Shown piece after piece: positions 8,228 to 17,391 of a stretch of 64,000 nucleotides of DNA. Below the pieces are notes generated by a model. It was given only the letters and a program-made list of their open reading frames with translations, made no database searches and was not told where the DNA came from. The position numbers and the translations under genes were made by a program. How positions within the stretch are numbered: position 1 is the first letter of the stretch; every line of letters starts with the position of its first letter. The stretch is taken from positions 2,614,001 through 2,678,000 of the forward strand of contig NZ_JBFEFL010000001.1 in the NCBI RefSeq assembly GCF_040717445.1. Direction: 5' to 3'. The DNA comes from Qipengyuania sp. JC766 (GTDB taxonomy: Bacteria > Pseudomonadota > Alphaproteobacteria > Sphingomonadales > Sphingomonadaceae).

Positions 8228-9187
8228 ATGTCGCAGGAACGCAGCGTCTATCTCGACGCCTATCTCGCGCCCTTTCGCGAGTGGCTGGACCGGGACACCG
8301 TCACGGAAATCCTCGTCAACCGGCCGGGCGAGGTATGGGTGGAAGACGCCGCTCTCGGCGGAATGCAGAAGATCGCGACGCCGGGGATCGACGACAAGCT
8401 GGTCCAGCGCTTGGCCGAGCAGGTCGCCCGGGTCAGCCACCAGGGCATCAACCGCGAACATCCGCTGCTGGGCGCGACGCTGCCGGACGGCGCGCGCGTG
8501 CAGTTCTGCGGACCGCCGGCCAGCCGCAAGCACTGGGTCATGGCGATCAGGCGGCACCGGCGGCTCGACCTGCCGCTCGACGCGTACGACACCGGCCCGC
8601 TGACGGGGGCCGAGCCGCCGGCGATGCCCGACCCGCAAGCGCAGCCGATCGCGTTCCTGCGCGAGGCGATCCGGCAGAAAAAGACGATTCTGATTTCCGG
8701 CGGCACGTCGACCGGGAAGACGACCTTTCTCAACGCCATGCTGGGCGAGATCCCGGCGCACGAGCGGGTCGTGCTCGTCGAGGACACGCCCGAACTGCGC
8801 CTGCCCGGAGAGAACGGTGTGGGGCTGGTGGCCGTGAAGGGCGAGCTCGGCGAAGCGAAGGTGACGGCCAACGAACTTCTCCAGGCGGCGCTTCGCTTGA
8901 GGCCGGACCGCGTCGTACTGGGCGAGCTGCGCGGCGCGGAAAGCGTCAGCTTCCTGCGCGCGATCAATACGGGGCATCCCGGAAGCTTTTCCACGATCCA
9001 CGCCAATTCGCTGAGCGGCGCGCTGGAACAGCTTTCGCTGATGGTCATGCAGACCGGCATCGGCCTCACGCGTCCGGACACCATCGCCTACGCCTCCAGC
9101 GTGATCGACGTGCTGGTGCAGCTGGGGCGCGACGAGCAGGGACGCCGGGGCATCACGCAGATCGCCGAAAGCGCTTCCCTGGTCTGA
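8228..9187 (+). CDS. virB11: Type IV secretion ATPase VirB11
   Basis: Hexameric AAA-type ATPase that helps switch the machine between pilus building and transfer. It has an N-terminal domain (ILVNRPGEVWVE) and a C-terminal RecA fold with Walker A GGTSTGKTTF near residues 157-166, an Asp box (VEDTPEL), Walker B VLGELRGAE and the conserved HPGSFSTIHAN motif. I chose the ATG at 8228 (AAGGTGG upstream, 319 residues); a GTG at 8150 would add 26 residues but lacks a clear ribosome site. It is the last gene of the cluster; no coupling protein (VirD4) or relaxase follows. Confidence 0.93.
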   Translation: MSQERSVYLDAYLAPFREWLDRDTVTEILVNRPGEVWVEDAALGGMQKIATPGIDDKLVQRLAEQVARVSHQGINREHPLLGATLPDGARVQFCGPPASRKHWVMAIRRHRRLDLPLDAYDTGPLTGAEPPAMPDPQAQPIAFLREAIRQKKTILISGGTSTGKTTFLNAMLGEIPAHERVVLVEDTPELRLPGENGVGLVAVKGELGEAKVTANELLQAALRLRPDRVVLGELRGAESVSFLRAINTGHPGSFSTIHANSLSGALEQLSLMVMQTGIGLTRPDTIAYASSVIDVLVQLGRDEQGRRGITQIAESASLV

Positions 9188-9325
9188 GAGATTTGTCCCA
9201 AAGGAAAGTGGGTTAACACCCTTGCGCGGAACGCGACTGCCATGGAATCGTAGCTAATGCGCGGCAGGGGGAGAATCCGCGTCACTCTATCCCTTGTCGC
9301 GCACCTTCAACCGACTGCAGGCCCG

Positions 9326-11491
9326 ATGAGCACAGCCCGGACGATCGCCAACGACATTATCCCAACCGTCGTCGACGATGGGCATGAACGCTACTTCAAC
9401 CGTGAGCTGAGCTGGCTCGCCTTCAACGAACGGGTCCTCGCGGAGGCCTGCAACCCCGATTATCCCTTGCTCGAACGCCTGCGGTTCCTGTCGATTTCCG
9501 GCAGCAACCTGGACGAGTTCATGCAGATCCGCGTCGCGGGCCTCATCGGGCAGGTACAGCGCGGGATCGAACGCACGTCCATAGAAGGGCGGACCCCGTC
9601 GCAGCAACTGACCTGCATCCGCAAGGCTCTGGCGACGATCACGGAGGACCAGCAGGCGATCTGGCGCGACCTGCGATCGCTGCTGGCCGATGCGGGCATC
9701 CATATCGCCGACGAGCGCAGGATCGACCGCGAGGCGCACGAATGGCTGCGCCAGTTCTTCCTCGACGAAATCCTGCCGATCATCACGCCCCAGGCGCTCG
9801 ATCCGGCCCATCCGTTCCCGTTCGTCGCGAACGAAGGGCTTGGGGTCCTGTTCACGGTGAAGCGCAAGAAGGAGCAGTTGGTCGAGATGATCCTCATCCC
9901 GTCCGCGCTGCCGCGCTTCATCCGGGTGCCGGGCGGCGAGGACGGGACGGGCGATGCGACCTATATCAGCATCGAAAGCCTCATCGGCCGGTTTGCGGAG
10001 CACCTCTTTCCCGGCTTCGACATCAAGGGCGATGGCGTGTTCCGCGTGCTGCGCGACAGCGACATCGAGATCGAGGAAGAGGCCGAAGATCTCGTCCGCA
10101 CCTTCCGCAGCGCGATCCAGCGGCGCCGGCGTGGACAGGTCATCCAGCTGGAACTGGACGCCGATTTCGATCCCACGGCGGAACAGATGCTGCGCGAGCA
10201 GCTGGCCCCCTCCGGCGTCAGCGTCGTCAAGACCGATGGCATGCTGGGTATAGAGGGCCTCTCCGCAATCATCGAGGAAGACCGGCCGGACCTCAAGTTC
10301 GACAGCTACACCCCCCGCTATCCCGAACGCATCCTGGAGCATGACGGGGACGCCTTCGCCGCGATCCGCGAGAAGGACATCGTCATCCACCACCCGTACG
10401 AAAGCTTCGACGTGGTGGTCGACTTCATCCGCCAAGCGGCGCACGATCGTAACGTGGTCGCCATCAAGCAGGCGCTGTACCGCGCCGGGACCCAGTCCGC
10501 GGTGATCGAGGCGCTCGTGGAAGCGGCCGAGAACGGCAAGTCGGTCACGGCCGTGGTGGAACTGAAGGCCCGCTTTGACGAAGAGCAGAACCTCTACTGG
10601 GCCAACAAGCTCGAACGGGCCGGCGTGCAGGTGATCTACGGCTTCGTCGACTGGAAGACCCACGCCAAGTGCGCGATGGTCGTGCGCCGCGAAGACGAGG
10701 GCTTCCGCACCTATTGCCACTTCGGCACGGGCAATTATCACCCGGTCACGGCCAAGGTGTACACCGATCTCAGCTTCTTCACCGCCAGCCCGAAACTGGG
10801 GCGCGATGCGGCCAAGCTGTTCAATTTCGTGACCGGCTATGTCGAGCCGCGCGAGACCGAAATGCTTGGCATTTCCCCGATAGACCTGCGCGAAAAGCTT
10901 TATACCGCAATCGACCGGGAGATCGAGAACGTGCGCCGCGGGAAGCCGGCGGCGATCTGGGCAAAGATGAACCAGCTGACCGACAGCGGCATGATAGAGC
11001 GGCTGTATGCGGCGAGCGATGCGGGTGTCGAAATCCAGCTGATCGTGCGCGGCATCTGCTGCATCAAGCCCGGGGTGGAGGGGCTGTCCGACCACATCAA
11101 CGTGCGCTCCATCATCGGGCGGTTCCTTGAGCACAGCCGCATCTACGCCTTTGCCAATGGCGAACCAATGCCGTCGCCCAGGGCCAGCGTGTACATCTCC
11201 TCCGCCGACCTCATGAGCCGCAATCTCGATCGCCGGGTCGAGGCGCTCGTCCCGATCACGAACCGGACCGTTCACGATCAGGTGCTGCAGCAGGTGCTGC
11301 TCGCCAATCTGCTGGACACGGAGCGCAGCTGGGAACTCCAGCCGGATGGCAGCTATCGCAGACTGGAAGGTGACGGGAAGCCGTTCAACTGCCATCGCTA
11401 TTTCATGACCAATCCCTCCCTCTCCGGACGCGGCGGTGCGCTGGAAGTCGGCGGTGTACCCAAGCTGGCGCTGCGCAAGGGGGCCACCTGA
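9326..11491 (+). CDS. ppk: Polyphosphate kinase 1
   Basis: Makes inorganic polyphosphate from ATP, reversibly, at the membrane or in the cytoplasm. From the ATG at 9326 the protein has 721 residues, normal for PPK1. The N-terminal FNRELSWLAFNERVL and SGSNLDEF motifs are diagnostic. The two catalytic histidines of the phospholipase-D-like half are visible at about His446 (KTHAKCAM) and His603 (FLEHSRIY). An upstream in-frame ATG at 9257 is less likely, because typical family members begin close to FNRELSW. ppx starts 15 nt after its stop, so synthesis and breakdown enzymes probably share a transcript. Confidence 0.97.
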   Translation: MSTARTIANDIIPTVVDDGHERYFNRELSWLAFNERVLAEACNPDYPLLERLRFLSISGSNLDEFMQIRVAGLIGQVQRGIERTSIEGRTPSQQLTCIRKALATITEDQQAIWRDLRSLLADAGIHIADERRIDREAHEWLRQFFLDEILPIITPQALDPAHPFPFVANEGLGVLFTVKRKKEQLVEMILIPSALPRFIRVPGGEDGTGDATYISIESLIGRFAEHLFPGFDIKGDGVFRVLRDSDIEIEEEAEDLVRTFRSAIQRRRRGQVIQLELDADFDPTAEQMLREQLAPSGVSVVKTDGMLGIEGLSAIIEEDRPDLKFDSYTPRYPERILEHDGDAFAAIREKDIVIHHPYESFDVVVDFIRQAAHDRNVVAIKQALYRAGTQSAVIEALVEAAENGKSVTAVVELKARFDEEQNLYWANKLERAGVQVIYGFVDWKTHAKCAMVVRREDEGFRTYCHFGTGNYHPVTAKVYTDLSFFTASPKLGRDAAKLFNFVTGYVEPRETEMLGISPIDLREKLYTAIDREIENVRRGKPAAIWAKMNQLTDSGMIERLYAASDAGVEIQLIVRGICCIKPGVEGLSDHINVRSIIGRFLEHSRIYAFANGEPMPSPRASVYISSADLMSRNLDRRVEALVPITNRTVHDQVLQQVLLANLLDTERSWELQPDGSYRRLEGDGKPFNCHRYFMTNPSLSGRGGALEVGGVPKLALRKGAT

Positions 11492-11505
11492 GCGCCCCCG
11501 CGACC

Positions 11506-13023
11506 ATGCAGGCGGCAGAAGATGCACCGCCGGAACCGATTGCGGCGTTCCTCGGCACGCCAGCGACGCATGCGGTCGTCGACATCGGATCGAACACCGT
11601 GCGCCTCGTCCTCTATGGCGGATCGCCCCGCGCACCGATGGTGCTTCTCAACGAGAAAGTTACTGCGCGGCTGGGCCGCGAACTCGGCGAAACCGGCCGG
11701 CTGGCGGACGAAGCGGTCGATCTCGCCATGCGCGGCCTTCGCCGTTTCGCGCTGCTGATCGATGCGCATGGCGTCGAAGACGTGCAGACCGTCGCCACCG
11801 CGGCGGTGCGCGATGCGGAGAACGGACCGCAATTCCTGGCGCAGGTCCGCGAGATCGGCCTTTCGCCGCGCCTTCTCACCGGCGTGGAGGAAGCGCTGAC
11901 GGGGGCCGAAGGCATCATCGGCGCATTTCCCGGTGCCTGCGGCATCGTCGCGGACCTTGGCGGGGGGAGCCTGGAGCTCGCGCGCGTCGCCAAGGGCGTG
12001 GCGCAGGAAGCGGTCAGTTTTCCGCTCGGAACCCTGCGCCTGCCCGAATATCGCGGCGAAACCGACAAGGCGACGCGCAAAGCCTTGATGAAGGCGATCG
12101 AAGGCGCGCCGGCCATGCCCAAGCGCGGTTGCCTCTACCTCGTCGGCGGCACGTTGCGTGCGCTGGCGACGTTCGAAATCGGCGAAACCGACTATCCGGT
12201 GACCGACCCTCACGGATTTTCTCTATCGGCAAAGGACGCGCTGGCCATTGCGGAAGGCGTCGCCGCCATGACGCCCGAGGACCTGCAGGCGCGGCCGCGG
12301 GTCAGCGGAAGCCGGGCGTCGACCTTGCCCGACGCGGCCATCCTGCTGTCGGCACTGATCCGCAAGCTGGAGCCCGAACGGATCGTGTTCTCGTCATGGG
12401 GGATACGCGAAGGCCTTTTGCAATCGGCCCTGACGCAGGACCTGCGCGCGCAGGATCCCCTGCTGGCAGGGATCGAGGCCTTCGGTGCAACGCGCGGCTG
12501 CTCGCCCGAACTGGCGCGGCGGATCAATGCGTGGTCGCGGCCCGCACTGAAAGCGACGAGCGACGCGGACAAGCGGACTCGCCTGGCGGCGACGATACTC
12601 TCGCTCGCCTCGATGCAGATCGAACCGAACCTGCGCGTCGCCATCGCCACGGGCTGGGCGCTGGAAAAACGCTGGATCGGCCTGTCGGCAAAGGATCGGG
12701 CGAAGATCGCGACGGCCATCATGGCGAACGGGAACAAGGACTACGCGGGCGGTCGGTGGGCGACCATGCTCGACACGGAGGAACTGGAAGAAGCGGCGGT
12801 CTGGGGTCTGCTGGTCAGGCTGGCGCGGCGCTTGGGCGGCCGGACGAGCGCCGTGTTCGATTCCAGCCGGCTGCGCATCGCGGACGGCAAACTGATCCTC
12901 GAGATCGAAAGCGAACACGCGGCCATCTTCGGCATTCCCAGCGAAAAGGACATGGCACTGCTGGGCGAAAAACTGGCGCTGGAACCCGAGGTGCGGACGC
13001 TGGACGCCTTGCCGTCGGACTAG
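11506..13023 (+). CDS. ppx: Exopolyphosphatase (Ppx/GppA family)
   Basis: Cleaves terminal phosphate from polyphosphate, or pppGpp in GppA paralogues. The product has 505 residues. The ASKHA ATPase fold opens with VVDIGSNTVRLVLY (phosphate-binding loop) and contains the second glycine-rich loop ADLGGGSLEL near residue 148. A C-terminal HD-like helical region follows. Adjacency to ppk favours the exopolyphosphatase role. Its TAG stop overlaps the stop of the opposing transporter gene in the shared tetranucleotide CTAG (13020-13023). Confidence 0.92.
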   Translation: MQAAEDAPPEPIAAFLGTPATHAVVDIGSNTVRLVLYGGSPRAPMVLLNEKVTARLGRELGETGRLADEAVDLAMRGLRRFALLIDAHGVEDVQTVATAAVRDAENGPQFLAQVREIGLSPRLLTGVEEALTGAEGIIGAFPGACGIVADLGGGSLELARVAKGVAQEAVSFPLGTLRLPEYRGETDKATRKALMKAIEGAPAMPKRGCLYLVGGTLRALATFEIGETDYPVTDPHGFSLSAKDALAIAEGVAAMTPEDLQARPRVSGSRASTLPDAAILLSALIRKLEPERIVFSSWGIREGLLQSALTQDLRAQDPLLAGIEAFGATRGCSPELARRINAWSRPALKATSDADKRTRLAATILSLASMQIEPNLRVAIATGWALEKRWIGLSAKDRAKIATAIMANGNKDYAGGRWATMLDTEELEEAAVWGLLVRLARRLGGRTSAVFDSSRLRIADGKLILEIESEHAAIFGIPSEKDMALLGEKLALEPEVRTLDALPSD

Positions 13024-13838
13024 CGGGCGGTGGAGAAGGGCGAGAAGTCCGTCTGCGTGTCGAAGATGTCGACGCCCTCCCGCTTCTTCAGCGTGCCGAC
13101 GACCCAGTACGTCACCGGAGTCAGCAGCGCTTCCCACGCGACCTTCAGTGCCCAGTTGGTGACCATCACGGTCACGACGGCTTCCGTGCTCCAGATCCCG
13201 AGAAACGCAACCGGATAGAAGATCAGGCTGTCCACGCCCTGGCCTACCAGCGTCGATCCAATGGTGCGCGTCCATAACGCCTTCCCGCGCGTCCAGACCT
13301 TCATCTTTGCCATGACGTAGGAATTGACGAATTCGCCGGCCCAGAACGCGGTGATGGAAGCAAGGACGATCCGCCACGTGCTGCCGAACACGGAGACATA
13401 GGTCTGCTGGCAGACGGTCCCCGCTGCCGCATTGGCCTCGCCCGTCATGGTGAGCGTTTCGCTGGCGGAACAGGTCCAGCCCTCGAACGGCGGCAGTCCT
13501 ACGACCACGAAACTCATGATGGCGAGGAAGATCATCGCGGCGAACCCGGTCCAGATGACGCGGCGTGCGCGCGCGAAGCCGTAGATCTCCGTCAGCACGT
13601 CACCGATCACGTAACCGAGCGGGAAGAAAAGGATGCCCGCACCATAGATGAAGACGCCGTCGGGCGCCGGCCACCAGCCGTCGGGCCAGAAAGGTACTTC
13701 CACGAAGGTCAGCTTCGCGGCCCCGATGATGTTGGACAGCAGCAGGATCGCAACGAAGGCCGCCATGACGAAATCGTAGTAGCGGAAGCTGATCGGGGTG
13801 CTTCCCCCGGTTTCCAGACGTTGCGGCGGCCTATCCAT
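13020..13838 (-). CDS. yhhQ: Queuosine precursor transporter (VUT/YhhQ family)
   Basis: Inner-membrane importer of 7-deazaguanine precursors used to make queuosine in tRNA. About 272 residues from the ATG at 13838, with six or so hydrophobic helices. Family hallmarks are seen: FVAILLLSNIIGAAK, FPLGYVIGDVLTEIYGF, and WRIVLASITAFWAGEFVNSYVMAKMK with the following RTIGSTLVGQGVDSLIF. A cysteine-containing periplasmic insert of about 35 residues lies between helices 3 and 4. A TTG at 13874 would extend the N-terminus and is less likely. The gene converges on ppx with overlapping stops. Confidence 0.9.
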   Translation of the reverse strand: MDRPPQRLETGGSTPISFRYYDFVMAAFVAILLLSNIIGAAKLTFVEVPFWPDGWWPAPDGVFIYGAGILFFPLGYVIGDVLTEIYGFARARRVIWTGFAAMIFLAIMSFVVVGLPPFEGWTCSASETLTMTGEANAAAGTVCQQTYVSVFGSTWRIVLASITAFWAGEFVNSYVMAKMKVWTRGKALWTRTIGSTLVGQGVDSLIFYPVAFLGIWSTEAVVTVMVTNWALKVAWEALLTPVTYWVVGTLKKREGVDIFDTQTDFSPFSTAR

Positions 13839-13898
13839 GAAAGCGTCTGCTATCGCGATTTCCACGCCACGCAAAGCACGCTATGGCGCTGCCGGTGC

Positions 13899-13975
13899 GC
13901 GCCCGTAGCTCATCTGGATAGAGCGCGAGACTTCTAATCTTGAGGCAGCAGGTTCGAGTCCTGCCGGGCGCGCCA
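13899..13975 (+). tRNA. tRNA-Arg (anticodon TCT)
   Basis: A 77-nt cloverleaf can be drawn. The acceptor stem GCGCCCG pairs with CGGGCGC. The D arm contains TAGCTCATCTGGATAGAGC. The anticodon stem CGAGA/TCTTG carries loop CTTCTAA, giving anticodon TCT. The T arm is GCAGG-TTCGAGT-CCTGC, and the discriminator G is followed by an encoded CCA. It reads AGA codons. It sits between the yhhQ promoter side and the 3' end of the opposing symporter gene, whose stop begins one base after the CCA. Confidence 0.97.
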
Positions 13976-13976
13976 C

Positions 13977-15248
13977 CTATGCTTCCGGGACCCTGTCGTC
14001 GCTGGGCGCCAATTCCGTCGTGTCGAGGTCCTTCGAGGAGCGGTCGCCGCGGGCTACCGTTGCGGTGACGGTCAGGTTGGCACTGGCGCTGGCGACCGTG
14101 CGGGTCATGTCCAGCAGCCTGTCGAACGGCAGTACGAACCCGATTACGAGCGCGGTCTGGGCGGTCGATACCCCTACGGAAGCCAGCACCGCCGCGAGCA
14201 TGAAGAGGGAGGCCGACGGGATCGGAGCCGTCCCGAATGCGGCCAGCGCGGCGGTCAGGAACACGATCCCGAGCATGGGCAGATCGGGTGTTACGCCCAG
14301 CGCCTGCAGGCTGAAGACGCTGAGCAGGCCGACATACATGGCGGTTCCGTCCTTCCCGATGCTCGCGCCGATCGGCAGGACGGTGGAGGCGACGCCGCGG
14401 TCGATCCGCATCTTGTCGATCGCGACGCGCAAGGCGACGGGGAGGGTCGCGGCCGAGGACGCCGTCGCGAAGGCCACCGCCAGCGCGTCGAGAGCGGCGC
14501 GGTAGAACCGGCCGATTTGACGCCGGGCGACGAGCGCGATCATGGGCATGTGGACCAGCACGATCTGCGCGAGCACGCCGATGACGACGCATAGGGCGAG
14601 CAGGCCGATATTCGCGAACACGGCGACGCCGTTCTGCGCGACTGCGACCGCAATAAGGGCAAAGACGCCGTAGGGCGTGAATTCCATGACGAGCGCCACC
14701 AGGCGGAACAGGACGCGCGCGGTCGATTGCAGCAGACTGGCGACCGGGCGCCCTTCTTCGCCGGCGAGGACGACGCTGACCCCGAAGGCGATCGAGAAGA
14801 ATATGATCGCGAGCATGTCACCCGCGACCAGCGCTTCCACGATGTTGACCGGCACGATGCCCATCAACTGGTCGTAGACCGGGACCGGCTCGCCAAGCGC
14901 GTAGGCTTCGCCGGATCCGATCGCGGCGCCGACACCCGGGCGGACGAGCAGGCCCGCCGCCATGCCGATGGAGACCGCGCAGGCGGTCGTGAAGGCGAAC
15001 AGGGCGACCGTCCGGCCACCGACCGCGCCCAGCCTTCGCGGATCGGCCAGCGCGGTCACGCCCGAGGCGATGCTGATGAAGACGATGGGCACCACTAGCA
15101 TCCGGATCAGCCGGACGAACAGGTCACCCACGAACGCGATGTAGGGGGGCGCCGCCGGAGCGAGCACGCCGAGCAGTATTCCGCTGACCAGTCCGACCAG
15201 CACCCGCTGCCACAGGGGGATCGCCTGCCAGCGCCGAAGCCAAGCCAT
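13977..15248 (-). CDS. Dicarboxylate/amino acid:cation symporter (DAACS family)
   Basis: The product has 423 residues: a polytopic sodium- or proton-coupled carrier of the GltP/DctA fold. Family signatures seen are the serine-rich reentrant loop ATASSAATLPVAL, the substrate loop GASIGKDGTAMYVG (usual form xINMDGTA) and a C-terminal LPFDRLLDMTRT. The Lys in place of Asn-Met suggests a substrate preference that differs from classic glutamate carriers. It lies 14 nt downstream of dgcA on the same strand, so import of glutamate (perhaps D-Glu) or a related acid is a fair inference. Substrate is not proven by sequence. Confidence 0.88.
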   Translation of the reverse strand: MAWLRRWQAIPLWQRVLVGLVSGILLGVLAPAAPPYIAFVGDLFVRLIRMLVVPIVFISIASGVTALADPRRLGAVGGRTVALFAFTTACAVSIGMAAGLLVRPGVGAAIGSGEAYALGEPVPVYDQLMGIVPVNIVEALVAGDMLAIIFFSIAFGVSVVLAGEEGRPVASLLQSTARVLFRLVALVMEFTPYGVFALIAVAVAQNGVAVFANIGLLALCVVIGVLAQIVLVHMPMIALVARRQIGRFYRAALDALAVAFATASSAATLPVALRVAIDKMRIDRGVASTVLPIGASIGKDGTAMYVGLLSVFSLQALGVTPDLPMLGIVFLTAALAAFGTAPIPSASLFMLAAVLASVGVSTAQTALVIGFVLPFDRLLDMTRTVASASANLTVTATVARGDRSSKDLDTTELAPSDDRVPEA

Positions 15249-15262
15249 CTGCAGTCTCCCTC

Positions 15263-16261
15263 CTAGACGCTCCCGCCCCAGAAATCCGTCCGGGGCGGCA
15301 CCAGCATCCCGTGATCGTTGGCGATGCCGCCGGGCCGGTCTTCGGCCAGCCAGAACGGTCCGTCCAGATCGACGAAGGCGCTGTCCGCAGCGATGGCGAG
15401 GGCAGGGGCGATAGACAGCGACGAACTGATCATGCAGCCGGTCATCAGACCCAGTCCGCGAGCCTGCGCGGCGTCCCGAAGTTCAAGCGCGGCGGTCAGT
15501 CCGCCGGTCTTGTCCAGCTTCACGTTCACCACCGAATACCCGTCGGGCAGATCGCCCAGGTCCTGCGCCGTATGGAGCGATTCATCGGCAGCGATCGGAA
15601 TGCCGGACACAAAGCCGCGCAGCCCTTCATCCTGTCCGGCGGGCAGCGGCTGCTCGAGAAGATCGACGCGCAGATCGACCATCAGATCCTGCAGGTCGCG
15701 GACCTCGTCGAGGCTCCAGCTTTCGTTGGGATCGACAATCAGGCGCGGGTGCGGCGCCCCGTCCCGCACGGCCCGCAACTGTGCGGCGGGATCGCTCGCG
15801 TCCACCTTAACCTTGATCAGCGGTGCGTCGCGCAATTCATGGGCCGCCGCGCGCATCCGGTCCGGCTCGTCCAGGCCGACCGTCAGCGCTGTCGGGACGG
15901 GCGCGAGCGGATCGGGCAGTCCGAGCCGATCGAAAACGCGACGTCCCGACAGCCGCGCTTCGAGATCCCACAGCGCGCAATCGACGGCATTGCGGGCAGC
16001 GCCCGCCGACATCGCGCGGAGCAGGTCTTCCCGGCTCGCCCCCGCGCGGATGGCATCGCCCACCGCCTGTAAGGCGGCGAGCGAGCCCGCCACGTCCTCT
16101 CCGTACCGGGCGTAGGGCACGCCTTCGCCGCGCCCGACGATTCCCTCCTGCACGATTTCAACGACGATCACGTCGGCGACCGTCTTCACCCCGCGCGAGA
16201 TGCGGAACGGCCTCGCAAGCGGCAAGGCCTCGTGCCGGGCGGTCAGGACGCGGGCTACCAT
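15263..16261 (-). CDS. dgcA: N-acetyl-D-Glu racemase DgcA / dipeptide epimerase-type enolase-superfamily enzyme
   Basis: Enolase-superfamily racemase of the L-Ala-D/L-Glu epimerase group, 332 residues. The catalytic KVK motif (LIKVKVDA), three metal ligands (IVDPNESW, LLEQPL, AADES) and the second catalytic lysine (VKLDKTGG) are all present, as is the GCMISSSLSIAP segment. In DgcN-DgcA systems this enzyme converts N-acetyl-D-Glu to the L form. The start at 16261 overlaps the dgcN stop by one base (TGATG), which strongly couples the two. The alternative is a muropeptide L-Ala-D-Glu epimerase, which would also fit the peptidoglycan-rich neighbourhood. Confidence 0.85.
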   Translation of the reverse strand: MVARVLTARHEALPLARPFRISRGVKTVADVIVVEIVQEGIVGRGEGVPYARYGEDVAGSLAALQAVGDAIRAGASREDLLRAMSAGAARNAVDCALWDLEARLSGRRVFDRLGLPDPLAPVPTALTVGLDEPDRMRAAAHELRDAPLIKVKVDASDPAAQLRAVRDGAPHPRLIVDPNESWSLDEVRDLQDLMVDLRVDLLEQPLPAGQDEGLRGFVSGIPIAADESLHTAQDLGDLPDGYSVVNVKLDKTGGLTAALELRDAAQARGLGLMTGCMISSSLSIAPALAIAADSAFVDLDGPFWLAEDRPGGIANDHGMLVPPRTDFWGGSV

Positions 16262-17286
16262 CAGGCGCGCGTGGCGATATCCGGGACGGTGCCGAGCAGA
16301 TTGTCGAGAATGGCCTCCACCCCCATGCGATGCGGGTCGGTGCAGGGCAGCCCGTGTTCGTCCTCCAGCCGCATGCAAAGCGAAACCGCCGCGGTCTGGT
16401 CGAAGCTGGACGTATTGAGCGCGATGCCTGCCATGCGCACATCGGGGCTGGTCAACCGGGCGGTCGCGAGATTTGCCGCGATGCATTCGCCAAGGTCCGG
16501 CGGCGCGCGATCCTTCATCCCGCGCATGACACGCCGCGCCGGATCGTGGCACATGACCAGTGCGCTCGGCTGCGCGCCGTGGAGCAGACCTGTCGAAACC
16601 CCCGCGAACGAGGGGTGGAACAGCGAACCCTGGCCCTCGATCAGGTCCCAGCCATCATCGGTCCGGGCCGGGGCCAGTTGCTCGATCGCGCCGGAAATGA
16701 AGTCCGCGACCACCGCATCTAGCGGGATGCCGCCGCCTGCGATGAGGATCCCGGTCTGGCCGGTCGCGCGGAAGTCGCACGCGATCCCGCGCGCCTGCAT
16801 TGCGCGCTGCAGGCACAGGGTCGTGTACATCTTGCCGGACGAACAGTCCGTCCCCACGGTCAGCAGCCGCTTGCCTGCGCGGTATTCCCCGGTCCCGACC
16901 CTCAACCCTTCGGGCGGATCGCGCACATCGTGCAATTTGCGTCCGGTCCGCTGTGCCGCTCGCGCGAGGCGAGGATCGTCCTTCAGGCGCTGGTGGAGGC
17001 CCGAGGCGAGGTCCAGGCCTGCTTCCATGGCCGCGATGGCATCTTCGATGACTTCGGGATCGAGCGTACCGCCGGCATTGACGATGCCAAGAACCATGGT
17101 CCGCGCCCCCGCCGCGACAGCCTCTGCATATCCGATACGGGGCAGGTCCAGCGTCAACGTGCATTTGTCGCGGCGGAATTCGCCCACGCACAGCTCCGGC
17201 CGGAAGACGGCGAGCCCTCGCGCGGTCTTGATACCGAAGGGGTCGGTCGAATTGCCGAGGTAAAGGAGGTAGAGTGTGGCGATCAT
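16261..17286 (-). CDS. dgcN: D-glutamate N-acetyltransferase DgcN (DUF1611 family)
   Basis: About 341 residues when started at the ATG at 17286, where the family usually begins (MIATLYLLYLGNS). An ATG at 17382 would add 32 residues without family resemblance; neither has a strong ribosome site. The N-terminal domain contains RPELCVGEFR; the C-terminal DUF1611 domain has a P-loop-like GTDCSSGKMYT and GQGSLFHPSF. Characterised members acetylate D-glutamate as the first step of its breakdown. It is coupled to dgcA downstream and follows a LysR gene on the same strand. Confidence 0.85.
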   Translation of the reverse strand: MIATLYLLYLGNSTDPFGIKTARGLAVFRPELCVGEFRRDKCTLTLDLPRIGYAEAVAAGARTMVLGIVNAGGTLDPEVIEDAIAAMEAGLDLASGLHQRLKDDPRLARAAQRTGRKLHDVRDPPEGLRVGTGEYRAGKRLLTVGTDCSSGKMYTTLCLQRAMQARGIACDFRATGQTGILIAGGGIPLDAVVADFISGAIEQLAPARTDDGWDLIEGQGSLFHPSFAGVSTGLLHGAQPSALVMCHDPARRVMRGMKDRAPPDLGECIAANLATARLTSPDVRMAGIALNTSSFDQTAAVSLCMRLEDEHGLPCTDPHRMGVEAILDNLLGTVPDIATRA

Positions 17287-17391
17287 GGGTCTGTAGGCAC
17301 TCGCATCGGCAAGCTCGAAAATCCGGGAGACCCTACGCCCGTGCGGGCCGCGCACACAGATAGCGCGGGCCACCGCGCCCATAGCACGCGG

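Noticed and set aside
9188-9325. GGGTTAACACCC near-palindrome upstream of ppk as a PhoB-type operator
   Set aside because: It does not match the direct-repeat form of a Pho box, and no well-spaced promoter elements could be fitted.
9287-11635. 782-codon open frame antisense to ppk
   Set aside because: Shadow of the ppk codon pattern; its translation has no recognisable motif, whereas ppk has complete catalytic residues.
13899-13975. tRNA-Arg as an integration site for a mobile island carrying the salvage genes
   Set aside because: No integrase, transposase or repeated copy of the tRNA 3' end was found by eye, and base composition stays uniform across the block.
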